Part shown: one piece after another, positions 23,265 through 34,800 of the stretch
How positions within the stretch are numbered: position 1 is the stretch's first letter
Layout: each line of letters begins with the position of its first letter
NCBI GenBank assembly: GCA_036873755.1
Contig: JAVTVY010017447.1
Location: forward strand, 1-64,000
DNA length: 64,000 nt
From: Hanleya hanleyi
Lineage: Eukaryota > Mollusca > Polyplacophora > Lepidopleurida > Hanleyidae
Reading direction: 5' to 3'
Program-made: the position numbers and the translations under genes
The notes under the pieces: model-generated
Databases searched by the model: none
The model's input: only the letters and a program-made list of their open reading frames with translations
Told to the model about the DNA's origin: nothing

Positions 23265-23790
23265 CCCAGTGGCGCCACCTTCAGGTGGATCTTGCTGAAA
23301 CGCAACCAACCCACGTGTGGTCACAAGGAGTTTTTATGCTAAATTTCGAAGGAAATTGACCTGTGAAGAATTTGAACAGACATCCACAGACACAAAGAGA
23401 GCAAGATCTGGAACGGACACGAAGAAGCGAAACTCAGTGGCGCCACCTTCAGGCAGATGTTGCTGAAATGCAGTGAGAACCAGCATCTTGTCGTAAGATA
23501 CGCGTATGCCGAATTTCGGGAGAATCCGACGAAGAAATTGGACGTTATCACTTGCGAAAATTTTTAAGAGTCGTCCACGGACACAAAGAAGCAAGACCCA
23601 TTTTGACCCAGTGGCGCCCCCTACAGACAGATGTTGCTGAAATGCAATACCAACTGGCGTCTTGTCGCAAGGAATGCGTATGCCGAATTTCGGAACAATC
23701 CAACAAAGCGTTAGGAAGTTATCGCTTGCGGAAAATTTGAACAGGCATACACGGACGTCCACGGACATCCACGGACACAAAGAAGCAAGA
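23265..23790. repeat. Third satellite block: about 170-bp units with CAGTGGCGCCACC
   Basis: Three units start at about 23269, 23434 and 23609 with CAGTGGCGCCACCTTCAGGC, followed by AGATGTTGCTGAAATGCA, GCCGAATTTCGG and AAGTTATCGCTTGCG. Each ends in a CACGGACA-type microsatellite with AAGAAGCAAGA. The last unit runs directly into the hairpin at 23805-23824. Confidence 0.8.
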
Positions 23791-23832
23791 ACCATTTTAA
23801 AGTCCCCGGCCGCGTTGCGGCGGGTGACAAAA
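23738..23832 (+). mobile_element. Second pearl-like terminus: ACGGAC microsatellite and GC-rich hairpin
   Basis: A CACGGACGTCCACGGACATC-type microsatellite precedes the stem-loop CCCGGCCGC / GCGGCGGG (23805-23813 and 23817-23824), which is followed by TGACAAAA. The order of satellite, ACGG-type microsatellite, hairpin and T(R)AAAA is the same as at 6628-6710. The preceding units (23265 onward, perhaps back to 19480) are the likely core of the element. Confidence 0.55.
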
Positions 23833-23859
23833 GCCCATGCCAATGACCAGTATTATTTT

Positions 23860-24050
23860 CTTCAATTGAATATCAAAATCATCTCCTGGAGTATATTGTA
23901 TCTCAGTCACGCTTTGATTGTCACTATCCATATGAACATGATGAAGGTCTGGTATCACACTATGTTCATTCTAGTCCTAGCTTCGGGTTAAACGGAAATT
24001 TTAGATACAAGTGACGAAACGTGGCGCCAAATATCTTACACATTACGATC
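23860..24050 (-). repeat. Dispersed copy of the 3' end of the 46.3-kb RT element
   Basis: Read on the minus strand, this segment matches the sequence around the stop codon of the RT fragment at 46304: shared blocks are GGCGC-ACGTTTCGT, CTTGT-TCTAA, and GACAATCAAAGCGT-ACTGAG. A third relative lies inside the tyrosine recombinase region (47436-47653). Identity is moderate, so the copies are old. Confidence 0.6.
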
Positions 24051-24580
24051 CTGGTGTATTGGGTCATTGGAATTTTAAAACGCACACCCACCCCGCCCCC
24101 CGACCCCATGTAAATACATTTTTTTTCGATGACCCCTCCCCCTAATATATTTCGAATGCAGTTGCAATACCCCCCCTCCCAAATAAAATGGTATCAATTA
24201 TCCCCCCCCCATCAAAGTTGTGTAGTTTCACCTCCTTCCTCCCAAATAATTCGACCAGCCACACCTCTCCGCCCGATAAAATACCGGTAGCATTGACCTT
24301 TGACCTTTTGAACCAATAAGAGTACTCCAGATTTACGTTATCATAGTAGTCAACATTTGCAATCATTTCTAGTGATATTTTAAATACATAGAATTCGTCT
24401 TTGCACAAGCAAAAACGCACAGCTGAAGTTTGCTTACAATAAGTGGCCACACAACAGTAAACCCCATTTCCAGGTATATGGAAAGGAAGCCAGATGTTTT
24501 AATATTTGAATGAAATTAGGCGCCTTGGTTAATAATTCAACTTCGAACACATTGTGTTATGGGTGATGCCATAGTATATG
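24051..24580. other. No gene recognised
   Basis: C-rich tracts (CCCCACCCCGCCCCC near 24088 and others to 24210) and short frames. I see nothing else. Confidence 0.35.
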
Positions 24581-24955
24581 ACTCTCCGTGGAATGAGTGG
24601 CTAAAATAGGCATATTTATTTTTTTAAAAGCCTATATACCATGAAAACATTATTTGTTTAGTTATAGAGGTCACAAGCAAATTGTTCTGCTCTAATGAAA
24701 ACTGTCACACGGATTCTGAGAAAAGAAATAATCAATGATACTTCACAATATAACAATTTAGTTGTTGCATAATGAATTGCTATAGGTGTAGAATGGGCGC
24801 TGGACAGAAATAGGTAAAGTTTATTAGTTTGATTTACACGAAGTCTTTAATATCGAAGTTCGCCGAAATCAGCAGTTCTGTAGCTCTTCTGATGAGATAA
24901 CCATAGGCCCTTTAAATACATCTTTCTGGCAAACCGCGATGGCGGTCAATAGGCT
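24581..24955 (+). repeat. Dispersed repeat R1, forward copy
   Basis: This segment of about 375 bp begins CTCCGTGGAATGAGTGGC and ends near AAACCGCGATGGCG. Its reverse complement appears at about 31460-31840 with small differences. It has no coding frame, and the ends show no clear inverted repeats or duplication. Confidence 0.75.
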
Positions 24956-25999
24956 GTAAAAATTACACAAAATCCAACCTTTTGGTCATAAGGGTATGGA
25001 AAGTTTATGATGACGTATTTATAATGGCAACATATGTGTACAATAGGCATTAGAGGGTTAATGGGGGGGGAGCACTCGTGTACTCTTTTGTAATAAATTC
25101 ATTGATCATTTCTTGCTGCAAGTTTATCACAGTGACATTTTTGGTTGCGTAATCGCATCTCGGGTACAAAATCATACCTTCCACAGTACAGTGAATGTCG
25201 GACTAATGACACAATGTGTGATATTAGCTCAACTCACATCTTTTTTACCTCCGTCGATCAGACGGAGGTCTAGGAACGCACCGTGATATCTCCCGCCAAA
25301 TAATTGTCATATGGGGAACCCACGACTCATAGTATTTCCAATAGGGATCGTCATGGTTCCCGACGAAATCTTGCACTTTTTCTTTGGACACAATTGAAAT
25401 AATGGGGTTCCCCCATTGCAATGCATTGCAGTGAGCCTTGCTTCTGTAGTCGGGTTCCACCTCAATCTCGAATTGAAACTCACAGCGAGGCTGGACCCAA
25501 ATCGCTGAACCTCAAACGACGTTGCCAAATCAGGTCAGATTTCCCATCAATTTTCTTTCCCCCCCCTTTGGCTAAACTACACCCGTTCTCTCCCTCTTTT
25601 CCCCATCAAACGAAAGCTTGTGAAAATCTAGGAGGCAGGAAATATTCCCTTTCCACCAGCAAACACGTTATTAGGCTCTATTTCCCGAAATAAAATTTAC
25701 GGTGGGGAAGGTCACCAAGGTCGCGCAAACCAAGACATGTTGTTGTTTTCCATTTCCGGGTTTGTATTTTGAGTCATTTCTTGTTTCCAAGAGTGTTTCA
25801 TTACTCCAGATCTATGCGAACATGTTCTATGACATATCATGTTCTAACGCAGGCCAGTCTCGTTCCATCGAACTATAGCCAATTAGTCGTTAAATCAATA
25901 ACCGAACAAAGGGGGCGTGGTCCATATACTTGTAATGTTGTGTAAAACTGTAAAATGCATGTTTTATTTTTCGTTTATTTTTTATTTTGCTGCATGTTT
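24956..25999. other. No gene recognised
   Basis: Contains a short inverted pair CTCCGTCGATCAGACGGAG (25250-25268) and 70-90-codon frames (25245-25693) without motifs. Confidence 0.4.
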
Positions 26000-26960
26000 G
26001 GGCGCGGAATAAGTATCCGTAATCTTCCACTGATATATAACGTAGATGGCAAACCTGTCTCATAGTTCTGTGAAACCCAAATTGTATGAAAATTCAACGC
26101 AAACAACATGTGCTATTTTTCTTTGTTTTTATTCAAAATTCATGTTTACTTTTGGGTCAAATTTATATTTCCATGCTTGATTGAGACTGGAAATGCATTG
26201 AAACTTCCACCAGCATGTCCCGTAGCCCATAAAACTTTTACGTGGTCTGCCAAATCAAAATTGTGCGATTTATCAATGTGCAGCACACGTACCAAATTCA
26301 TGTATTTATTATGTAAAATGCAGGTTTGCTTTTTTCTGCAAATTCATATTTCCCTGCCTGTTTCAGATTAAAAAACCATTAGCAAAGTTTTGATAACATG
26401 TGGCGCAGATGATAAACCTGTCACGTAGTCCGTGAAATCCAAATTGTGCGAAACTTCAACACAAACAACATGTACTATATTGTAGTATTTTTGTGTAATA
26501 GTCCGGTTGATTTTTGGGTCAAATTCATATTTCCCTGCCTGTTTCGGACTGGAAAACCATCAGTAAACTTCTGCAAACATGTGCTGACTGCCCATAACAG
26601 TATCATGTAGTTCACAAGCCAAAAAACGTGTGATTCACAGCAACATGTCACATGTATAAGCTTATACATGTACAATGTCATATATGGCATGTTTACTTTT
26701 GAATTAATTTCATATTTCCAGTCATGGCATTTACCTGGAGAGCACTGAAAAACTTATGCAGACATGTGCCGCTGCCCAGTCCACAGACCACTAATCCTGC
26801 AATTTACAGCGACATAGCACATATACATGTACAATGCTTTGGCATATGTTTACCTTTAAATTTATTTCATAGTTCCAGCCATAAACTTGATGTAAGATAC
26901 AATAATCTTCTGCCAACATGTTGTAAAGTCCATAAACCTGTCACGTAGGTCATGAAGCAC
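26000..26960. repeat. Degenerate tandem repeat of about 185 bp, about five copies
   Basis: Units share the order CATGTTTACTTTTGGGTCAA, then TTCATATTTCC-TGC-TG, CTTC-GCAAACATGTG, CCCATAAACCTGTCACGTAG and AAATTGTGCGA-TT. They are strongly diverged, and copy boundaries are uncertain. Confidence 0.65.
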
Positions 26961-29261
26961 ATAAGCATCAGAGTCAGTGATTGACCACAACCCCCCCCCC
27001 CCGATTCCTCAGGAAATAAACATTACGCATGTAATGATGACCGGCAGAGTGATACATGTGTCAATCGGTCAGACATTTTCAAGGATGCCCAGTTTTACCT
27101 CAAAACAACCATGCCGGACTTCATTCCTTCTCTCAGAATAATTGGATCTAACTTTTACAAAACCTGCAGCCCCCAATAGCTCCTGGATCTAGACCACATA
27201 AATGAAGGGATCTAGTTTATCGGTGCTATGGCAAAAATATCATGTAGAATGGGTTGTGTGGATAATATCAGATTCATGAAAGTTGAAGTCTTGCAGCATG
27301 CTCCACAAATATCATCAAAGGTCATAAAACTTTCTGGTCTGCGCCAGTGTGGATCTATACTTGTTTTTGTTTTTTTTTGTTTTTTTTACAAAATTATCTC
27401 CCTTGACCAGGTGAGGACTTGAATGTGTCAGAAATGATTTAGCTTCTAGAAACAAAGACTTCATTTCCTGAGTACCATGGTGTTATATATTGTTATGATT
27501 GGCTTAACTTTAGCTGCTGAAGATATTTCTAATTTGAGGATAGTGGGCAATCATACTAAATTTATTTTCATAACTTCATTTATTTTCACAATAAGCAACA
27601 TAATCGAGATTAGCAAGTGAAGTTTTACAACATAATATAATACGCATCATGGATCTCCTTCAGTTTAGTGTAGACATATATACCCTTGGATATCTGTTAC
27701 CCTGATTCAGTCATAATATTGTCTGTATTATATTGATGTCGACAAGGAATATACATAATTATTTGATAGTATTATTAATTGTATGTTGTTTATGATTAAC
27801 ATGAACTTTTTATTCGCTGGAATCCAGCCATTTGTTCCATATGGGCAATATTCTCATCAGCCATCACCATTCAATATGAATGTGATACATGTACAAGTCC
27901 ATGGTAATTGATACATTATGGTGAAGGTGACCTGTAACACCAGTATACAAAATTATTCCGAGCTCATTGAATCCGCACATGATGTTGAGACAGATCAGAA
28001 CGAAGTGTCGGTAAAATCAGATGTGTTTTGTAGAGGATTCTGTCAATGAGGATGCTATACTGTACACATACAAAATATGAAGTGTTGATGTGTAGGGCCT
28101 ATAGTATAAAATCGCAAGCAAGTTGGTAAAACTAGGCACACAGGGTCTCATTTCTGCCGCTAACGTGTTGATTTGGGTGGGGGTGTCCTCTCATGGGGAG
28201 GTGTGGGTGGGAAGGGGCCTAATGTCTCAAGCAGTATTCCAGGTTTTCCATCAATATACTCTATTCCATACCCCAATATTTCAAGCACGTGAAATCAAAG
28301 AAATATTATTTGCGGGGAATGTGACTTCCACATCCCTAGCTGGACATGCTAGTGGGGAACCGTCAATCTCACGTTAATTACCATTGGTGAAGTTCACGTC
28401 AACAAATGCAAAATTGAGCTTGGCATCCGGCCCTATGTTATTCAGTGATGTACTATTCCCCTACTGACCCTGTTGCCTCGACGGAGGTCTTTGCGCTCAT
28501 TCAGCGCTTGTTTTTAAATAAAAGTTACCGGCACACATATGGTGGACCATTTCTGCCACGATGGTCGACCATTCGTTATTTCATACCATGGTATTAACTG
28601 ATTATAGACTGCCTATAAATATTTTGTGCTATGGTATAAAATCATTAAACTTAATTATCATAATTCGCATTTATGGGCTGCCTATAAATAATATGTACAC
28701 CATGGTACAAAATACTCGGAATTTATAGATGTAGGCTGCGAAGGTCTGTGAAGGTAAGTTTAAGCTTAGAAATATGAAAATTGATTTTCAATTTTTTCAG
28801 TTTCATACCACATGTAGTAAATATTATTTACATGCATCCTATAACAAAGAAGTTGCAAGAGAAGTTTGGCAGATTCGGTGATTTTAATACCATGGTACAA
28901 AAATTTTTTGTTTCCCTTCTTCATTCTCAAGATCAAAATATCATTGTTACCTTATTACTATTCTAACACCGTTAGATTCGGTAAGAGTACTGTGCTCCGT
29001 CGTGTTTGCTATTTTACGTTGGATTTACGTTGATTTACCTCTGGATTTTTGTACTGTGTCTTCGTGAATGTGATGTGAAACTATATGTGAAATTTTGTTC
29101 CCGTATTCTTTGGATTTACCGTGCTGTGGACGTTTAAAGTTTTCTTCGTTTTGTGACATTTTCAGTTCAAGCCGGCCATAGCGTGCCGGCTTGCTTGTTG
29201 TACATGTATTCACCTCATTGACATTCATCGTTCGCGGAACTCATTAGCATACCGCTAAGCC
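26961..29261. other. No gene recognised; possible 5' region of the Gag-like unit
   Basis: Contains a C-run (26991-27002), a T-rich tract near 27365-27390 and, at 28560-28900, several ACCATGGTA(C/T)(A)AAA motifs plus two copies of GCCTATAAATA (28608 and 28679). The last part may be untranslated or promoter sequence of the element that starts coding at 29322, but this is not proven. Confidence 0.35.
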
Positions 29262-29321
29262 GTGTACCTGTGTCAACTTACCTGTTATAAACTTACCTGT
29301 GTTATTTTCGTGTCGTGCGCC

Positions 29322-30179
29322 ATGCCGATCAACCGGGATATAGAGGAGCGCACTGTCAGGTTCTCTATTGGAGGTCCCATACGGCAGCCAGGATATGTAC
29401 GACAGGCGTTTGTTAATCTGTTGGAAGAAGTAGAAATAGAAGTGAGTGAAATTGAAGCTTTAGGACAGACATCCAACGTGCGTGAGTGGTTTGTGACATT
29501 TACATCGAAAGATTTGGTGGAGCGTGTTGTCCAGCTTGATGTTTTATATCAGGATGACTTTAAGGTGGAAGTGTCTCCGTTTTCAGCACGCCGAGTTGTC
29601 ATAGAAATACAGTGGATTATACCCCAGGTAGAGGACCAAGATGTTGTGGATTATTTCTCCCAATATGGGAAAGTACTACGGGTGGATCGTGTGGTGGCCC
29701 CTTTATTTGACTTTCAGTCAGATATGCGGAGAGTGCATCTTATGGCGGATGCAGTACAGTTGGAAAAGTTGCCCTATGAAGCAAAGATTTTGGATTGTAA
29801 AGTCTTGTTCGTTGTACCAGGACGTCCAGTACACTGTTTTGAATGTAAATCTGTCGGGCATACGCGACGCTGGTGCGAGAAGCGTAAAGTTCCTGTCGGT
29901 ACGCGCGTGGAAGGGAAAACAGATACTGTGGTTCCTACATTAGTTAAACCAGGAAAATCCTATCCGAAGGCAGCGAGTGAAGAGACGGAAAAGATGGAAG
30001 ATGACGTAGAAGGAGAGGATGAGGAAGAAGAAGAGAGTAGTGAAAGTGAAGACAGTGAATTTTGCAGTGGTAAGTCTGGGGAGGAGTCTGAGGGGGGTGA
30101 GGGGGAGGCTGACTCTAGTCAGTCTCCTGCATGTGACGACACAAACCTTGGACCCTCCCGAGGCGATGGAAACTGGTGA
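29322..30179 (+). CDS. Gag/ORF1-like protein with RRM-like region and CCHC zinc knuckle
   Basis: A 285-codon intact protein. I chose the Met at 29322 because the context GCGCCATGC is favourable and the protein character (MPINRDIEERTVRF) begins there; an in-frame Met also exists at 29262. Residues about 52-125 look like two short beta-alpha modules, with an RRM-like stretch VVIEIQWIIP then GKVLRVDRVV (92-126). A zinc knuckle C-x2-C-x4-H-x4-C follows (Cys172, Cys175, His180, Cys185). The C-terminus (220-265) is strongly acidic, with runs of Glu and Ser. This is the build of LINE ORF1 or Gag-like nucleic-acid-binding proteins; the role would be binding element RNA. It overlaps the next ORF by 14 bp. 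No reverse transcriptase lies nearby on this strand, so it is a partial or non-autonomous element, or the ORF1 of a lost LINE. Confidence 0.75.
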   Translation: MPINRDIEERTVRFSIGGPIRQPGYVRQAFVNLLEEVEIEVSEIEALGQTSNVREWFVTFTSKDLVERVVQLDVLYQDDFKVEVSPFSARRVVIEIQWIIPQVEDQDVVDYFSQYGKVLRVDRVVAPLFDFQSDMRRVHLMADAVQLEKLPYEAKILDCKVLFVVPGRPVHCFECKSVGHTRRWCEKRKVPVGTRVEGKTDTVVPTLVKPGKSYPKAASEETEKMEDDVEGEDEEEEESSESEDSEFCSGKSGEESEGGEGEADSSQSPACDDTNLGPSRGDGNW

Positions 30180-30894
30180 TTGTGTTGTTCGAGATGATCG
30201 AGCCCCTGTGCAAACAGTGCAACGGAGTAGAAGCAAAGTCCGTGCTGTGCCCTATCCGATTAGGGATAAGTCTGTGAAATCGAAAGCGGACGATTCTGTA
30301 AAACCTGTGGAAGTGATTGTGGAAGTGGTCAAATCGGACAAAAATGTTAAGCCGGTGAAGCCGGCTGGTTTGGACAACCCTGTGAAACGGACTGATTCAG
30401 ATAATCCTGTGGAATTTACGAAACCGGACAAGTCCGGTAAACCTGGGAAACCGTCTGATTCGGACAAACATGTTAAAGACAAACCTGTTAAATCGGACAC
30501 ATCTGTGAAATCTGCAAAATCTGTTGATTCGGACTCATCCGGGAAATCGGTGAGATCGGACAAACTTTCCTTGAGAAAAAGTGACAGAGTGAAGTCTCCT
30601 GGTCAAAAAATGTCACAAAAAGTGAAGCAAATACTATTATCTAATAGTCAAACTTGGTATATTCCGGGGCCTCATGGTCAACGCTGTGGGCTTACAGAGT
30701 CCGTTGTGCTTTATGGCCCTGACAAGCTAGTGATAGAGAGACCGTATGTTTCTTGTTATTGTGGAGTGGCTGGTGAGCAGTATCATCCTACGAAGCCTCC
30801 ACAAATGTGCGTCTTAGATGTTAACACCGATCTGTGTGTTTTCGGCTTTAACTATGGAGATATGCTGAAAATATTCAACCGACATAAAAAGTGA
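30166..30894 (+). CDS. Second ORF of the Gag-like unit, unknown C-terminal domain
   Basis: A 242-codon frame beginning METGDCVVRD, whose ATG lies 14 bp inside the end of the preceding gene, in a different frame. The open frame extends further back (30019) but without protein character. Residues about 25-145 are low-complexity, rich in Lys, Ser, Asp, Pro and Val, with a recurring VK-SD or KPVK pattern that suggests a disordered basic linker. Residues 158-242 are different: compact, with TWYIPGPHGQRCGL, RPYVSCYCG and CVLDVNTDLCVFGFNYGD, containing five cysteines. I do not recognise this domain. Start-stop overlap suggests reinitiation or frameshifting to link the two products; this is inference. 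The frame is intact, unlike most coding DNA in the window. Confidence 0.55.
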   Translation: METGDCVVRDDRAPVQTVQRSRSKVRAVPYPIRDKSVKSKADDSVKPVEVIVEVVKSDKNVKPVKPAGLDNPVKRTDSDNPVEFTKPDKSGKPGKPSDSDKHVKDKPVKSDTSVKSAKSVDSDSSGKSVRSDKLSLRKSDRVKSPGQKMSQKVKQILLSNSQTWYIPGPHGQRCGLTESVVLYGPDKLVIERPYVSCYCGVAGEQYHPTKPPQMCVLDVNTDLCVFGFNYGDMLKIFNRHKK

Positions 30895-31104
30895 TTGTTT
30901 GTTGACGAACAAATTGTGAATGACAGTGACATTAATTGTTCCCTTAACGGTAATGTTGTTTATTTGGTGTTGTGTTACATGTTACGCTTGATTTGATTGT
31001 TAGGTTATTTGAGAGAGATTGGTCTGTTGTACGGGTTTTGATGTTTGTACCTGGTTTAACGCATTGGTTTACCGAGTTTTTGAATTGATTACTTGGAATT
31101 TCGT

Positions 31105-31180
31105 TTGGTCGTCGCTATATGGCTGAAATATTGCTGAATGCGACGTTAAACCTTAATTCTCTCTCTCTCTCTCTCTAACA
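31105..31180 (+). repeat. Retroelement 3' tail: GCGACGTTAAACC plus (CT)n
   Basis: The block ATGGCTGAAATATTGCTGAA, then TGCGACGTTAAACCTTAATT and (CT)n at about 31161-31178, sits about 210-285 bp downstream of the second ORF. Tails of this kind, ending in a simple repeat, are common on molluscan SINE and LINE copies as I remember them. It is therefore the probable 3' end of the two-ORF unit. Confidence 0.5.
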
Positions 31181-31459
31181 CCATTAACTCTATACTAACA
31201 CTCAAAATTCGGCAAGGCTTTGGTGTAAGACCTCCCATTGAAAAGGTAATATCCTGGACAAAAGACTGACAATACAACTTGCAGCAGATCCTTTGTCAAT
31301 TATATTTCGTGAGTCTTACACCAAATCGTTGCCCAAAAGTCCCTTCTCTGAAGGCTGCAACATTGGCATGGGGCACGAAGGAGAGTTCAGCATTTAACGA
31401 GGTAAGTCGTAACTCGCTGTGACAGGGAATTTTACTAACAATAGACTTGTTTTCCTGGA
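31181..31459. other. No gene recognised
   Basis: Unique-looking AT-rich sequence with no frame or repeat worth reporting. Confidence 0.4.
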
Positions 31460-31840
31460 CGCCATCACGATTTGCCAGAAAGGTGTATTTATATTGCCTA
31501 TGGTTATCTCATCAGAAGAGATGCAGAACTACTGATTTCGGTGAACTTCGATATTAAAGACTTCGTGTAAATAAAACTAGTAGAATTTACCTATTTCAGT
31601 CCAGTGCCCATTCTACACCTATATCAATTCATTATGCAACAACGAAATTGGTATATTGTGAAGTACCATTGATTATTTATATTCTCAGAATCCGTGTCAC
31701 AGTTTTCCTTAGAGCAGAACAATTTGCTTGTGACAGCTACATGTATAACTAAACAAATAATGCTTTCATGATATATAGGCTTTTCAAAAAATAAATATGC
31801 CTATTTTAGCCACTCATTCCACGGAGAAGGTTTGAAAAAT
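31460..31840 (-). repeat. Dispersed repeat R1, inverted copy
   Basis: Reverse complement of the 24581-24955 repeat, with scattered substitutions. The boundaries agree: AAATCGTGATGGCG at one end and CTCCGTGGAATGAGTGGC at the other. Confidence 0.75.
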
Positions 31841-34800
31841 TTAATAAATATTCAGCGCTGTAGATATCTGCAAGTGGCATTTAAACAGTAAACCACAACC
31901 GTAATATTGTCTAAGATAGTTAAGAGAAGTAACCAATCAGAAGCTACATTCCTGAGCACTTCTTTTAAATTTTAACGTATACTACAGAATATCTATTTGT
32001 CGAACTCTCCTTTGTGCCCTGCGATTAGTGATAAGTGTCAGGCCAGTGCATGACTGAAATTGGCCAGCCAAGTGCAATAAATTGCCACTTGAGATAACTG
32101 TGTAAATATTTCCATGATCTTGTATATATGGCAGAGACACACACACACATATATACTATCACCTCAAAATCCTGTGTTGACTGTACATCTGGTCCTGACA
32201 TTAAACCGGTCATCTCTGGCAGCATGGAAACTCACTCTCAAATAGACCGAATTTGTGACCATCGAGTCCAGAATTTCTAGGCTTCATGGTACGATGTAAA
32301 GTCCACCCACTGTAAATTAGTCTTCCACTTTAAAACTTGTAAATTCAACGCGCCGCATCAACTTTCCTTTTTTTTTGTAGCCGGCATAACACAGATAAAT
32401 ACCGAATGACTATCATTTCGTCATATAATTTTTCAAGAACTTTAATGTTTTCATGGACAGCGGGGAGAATAAGGCTGTTCACTGTGATAAAAAGGTGGAC
32501 ACTGGACAGTGGGTGTGTCCCATGCCCAACATCAGACATGTCAGATCGCTAAACGCGCAAAGATATGTGAAGTATAAGAATCAGCAGTATTAGTCATTCG
32601 ATATACAAGCATGGAATTAGACGTACAGATAACGATCGTGAATGCAAACATTTTGTCTTCGCAGACTTGGTCTGTGTCATCTGCACGTGTCATGGTTACA
32701 TATCGCTGCAGCTATGTTACATAACCGGACCTTTTTAATGCAGAAGCCCCCGGGACAAGAAATAAACATCGAACTCAACTAATAGGCGACGGCGGCGGTC
32801 GGAACAGTATTCAGGCGGCTCAGCTGTCGACATCCATATCGGTTACCACATTTGGTTACCGACATCTTAATGCAAAACTACTTCGAGAAGAGGTGATTAA
32901 CGCCCACTGTACACATATACTGGAGCTGACAGACCCAACCAATCTGTCTTCTATTCTATTTTACTTTCTTTTTCTAGAATTCTCTTCAACACTGTTCACC
33001 TTTTAGGAGTTATATAAATGAAAACAGGCACCAGCTGGCGTATTCTATCCCAGCGAACAATTGCTCTCAGTTAGATGAGGGTAGATTTCAGTCCTCCCCA
33101 GGCTCATTACTCAAGATGAAGTAATGAATATGTAACCCTCCAAGTTCATTATTTTTGTTCTCGTTTTGATTTTGAAATATGTGTATTTCCGTGTATCAAT
33201 GTAAATTGACACTGTCAAAAAGCCGACAGGCTCGCCGACGATTGTAGAATTTTGAACTAAAGCATGGAACCGGAAGTTTTACGGAAGTGGTCGGGTCATA
33301 GACCAAGAAACACCCATGCTCAGTTTCTAGCCCTTTCACGGTCAGTGGCAATGAATGCGTGCAGTGGATTAGGGAATAACGATGTTGTAGTTTAGTATTT
33401 GCAGACGTTCATACTGCGTGTACTGCCGCAAATTGATATTTTCGGCAGTAAAACCAGCATTAATTTTCGCGAATACTAAAATACAACATGGTTATTCCTA
33501 TTCTAATTCCACTTCTTCATTTCAAAAGTAAATAAAATTTAATTTAATAAAATTATTTTAGAAATTGGTGCATTTAACCACATTCTTTTGTAACATAAAA
33601 CATGCTCGCTCATCCAGTTGTAATACTCGAGGATGCCTTGTTCGCCCAGTGTCCATGGAACAGATGACTGAGAGCGATCGCACAGCACCTCGAAACAATT
33701 TTTTGCCGTCAGTGGAACTTGTTGCTTCCTCGCTTGGCGCTCAGCCTTAAGCGGATAGACCAAGGACTGTTTGGCCTGGTTTTAGGTTGATGTGACTGGG
33801 TGAAGTATCATGTCTGCCTAAGAGATGATGCTTCGGTAAAGTGATATTGGGACTGCTCTATCGCCAATTGGCACACCGTCCTGATATGAATGAAAAAATT
33901 GTTGAAATCGATTTTGAATCATATTCACTCACTAATTCTTAGTTAATATAATCATGTAATAATTTTTCAATGTTTATTTTTAGATCTCACAAAAAATGAT
34001 TTCGGTCTAAACATCAACCCATTTTTACGCAATAATATTCACTGAGGTGGTCATTAGGAGCTAAATACATGTAGTTTGTATCCAAGGTATGTCTCGTGTG
34101 GGGTGATCAATAATCTAAATAACGGTCGCCATGCTGAATTTACCACGATGCGTTACTCCGATAAGTTTGCAAATAGGCTTAAATTATCCCCAGATGATTA
34201 AATATCTCGAGGGATACCTGGTATTTGATAGATGTAAACTGTGAGGTAAAAATATACCAACTTTGGCAAGAAACACTCAAGATTGGAAGTTTCAGATGAC
34301 ATCATATATATCGCTGCCATTTTGAATTTGAAAGAGATGGTTTTTTTTCTCAATATTATGGCACTAGGCTTAAAAAGCAACCTGGAATCATTAGCTGACG
34401 TGAAATATTGCTCAAATTTCAATTACTGTGAACTATGAGGTATCAATAGGATTAGACCAAGAACGTCAAAGAACGCCACACCAGCTCAGCTATGTATATC
34501 ATGACTGCCATGGTAGTTTAAATTTTCACATGATGCTTCGCGCATAAATATTAAGCTAATAAGCTTGAATCTAAAAAAATCTCATGAGTAATATTAGGCA
34601 AATATATGAGAATTTATGATGTAATTAGCCATAGCGTTAAATAGCGTGCATTTGAGATGTGTACTTTGAGATAAAACATCCCCCAAATTACATGAGAAAT
34701 GCCCAACAAGGCAAGATTAAGATGACCTATCACAACTGTCATACTATTGTACCGGTATAAATAATATACTTGAACTGAGATGAAAAACTTAACACATCAG

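Noticed and set aside
29940..30563. Minus-strand ORFs of about 100 codons
   Set aside because: Antisense to the low-complexity parts of the two plus-strand Gag-unit genes.
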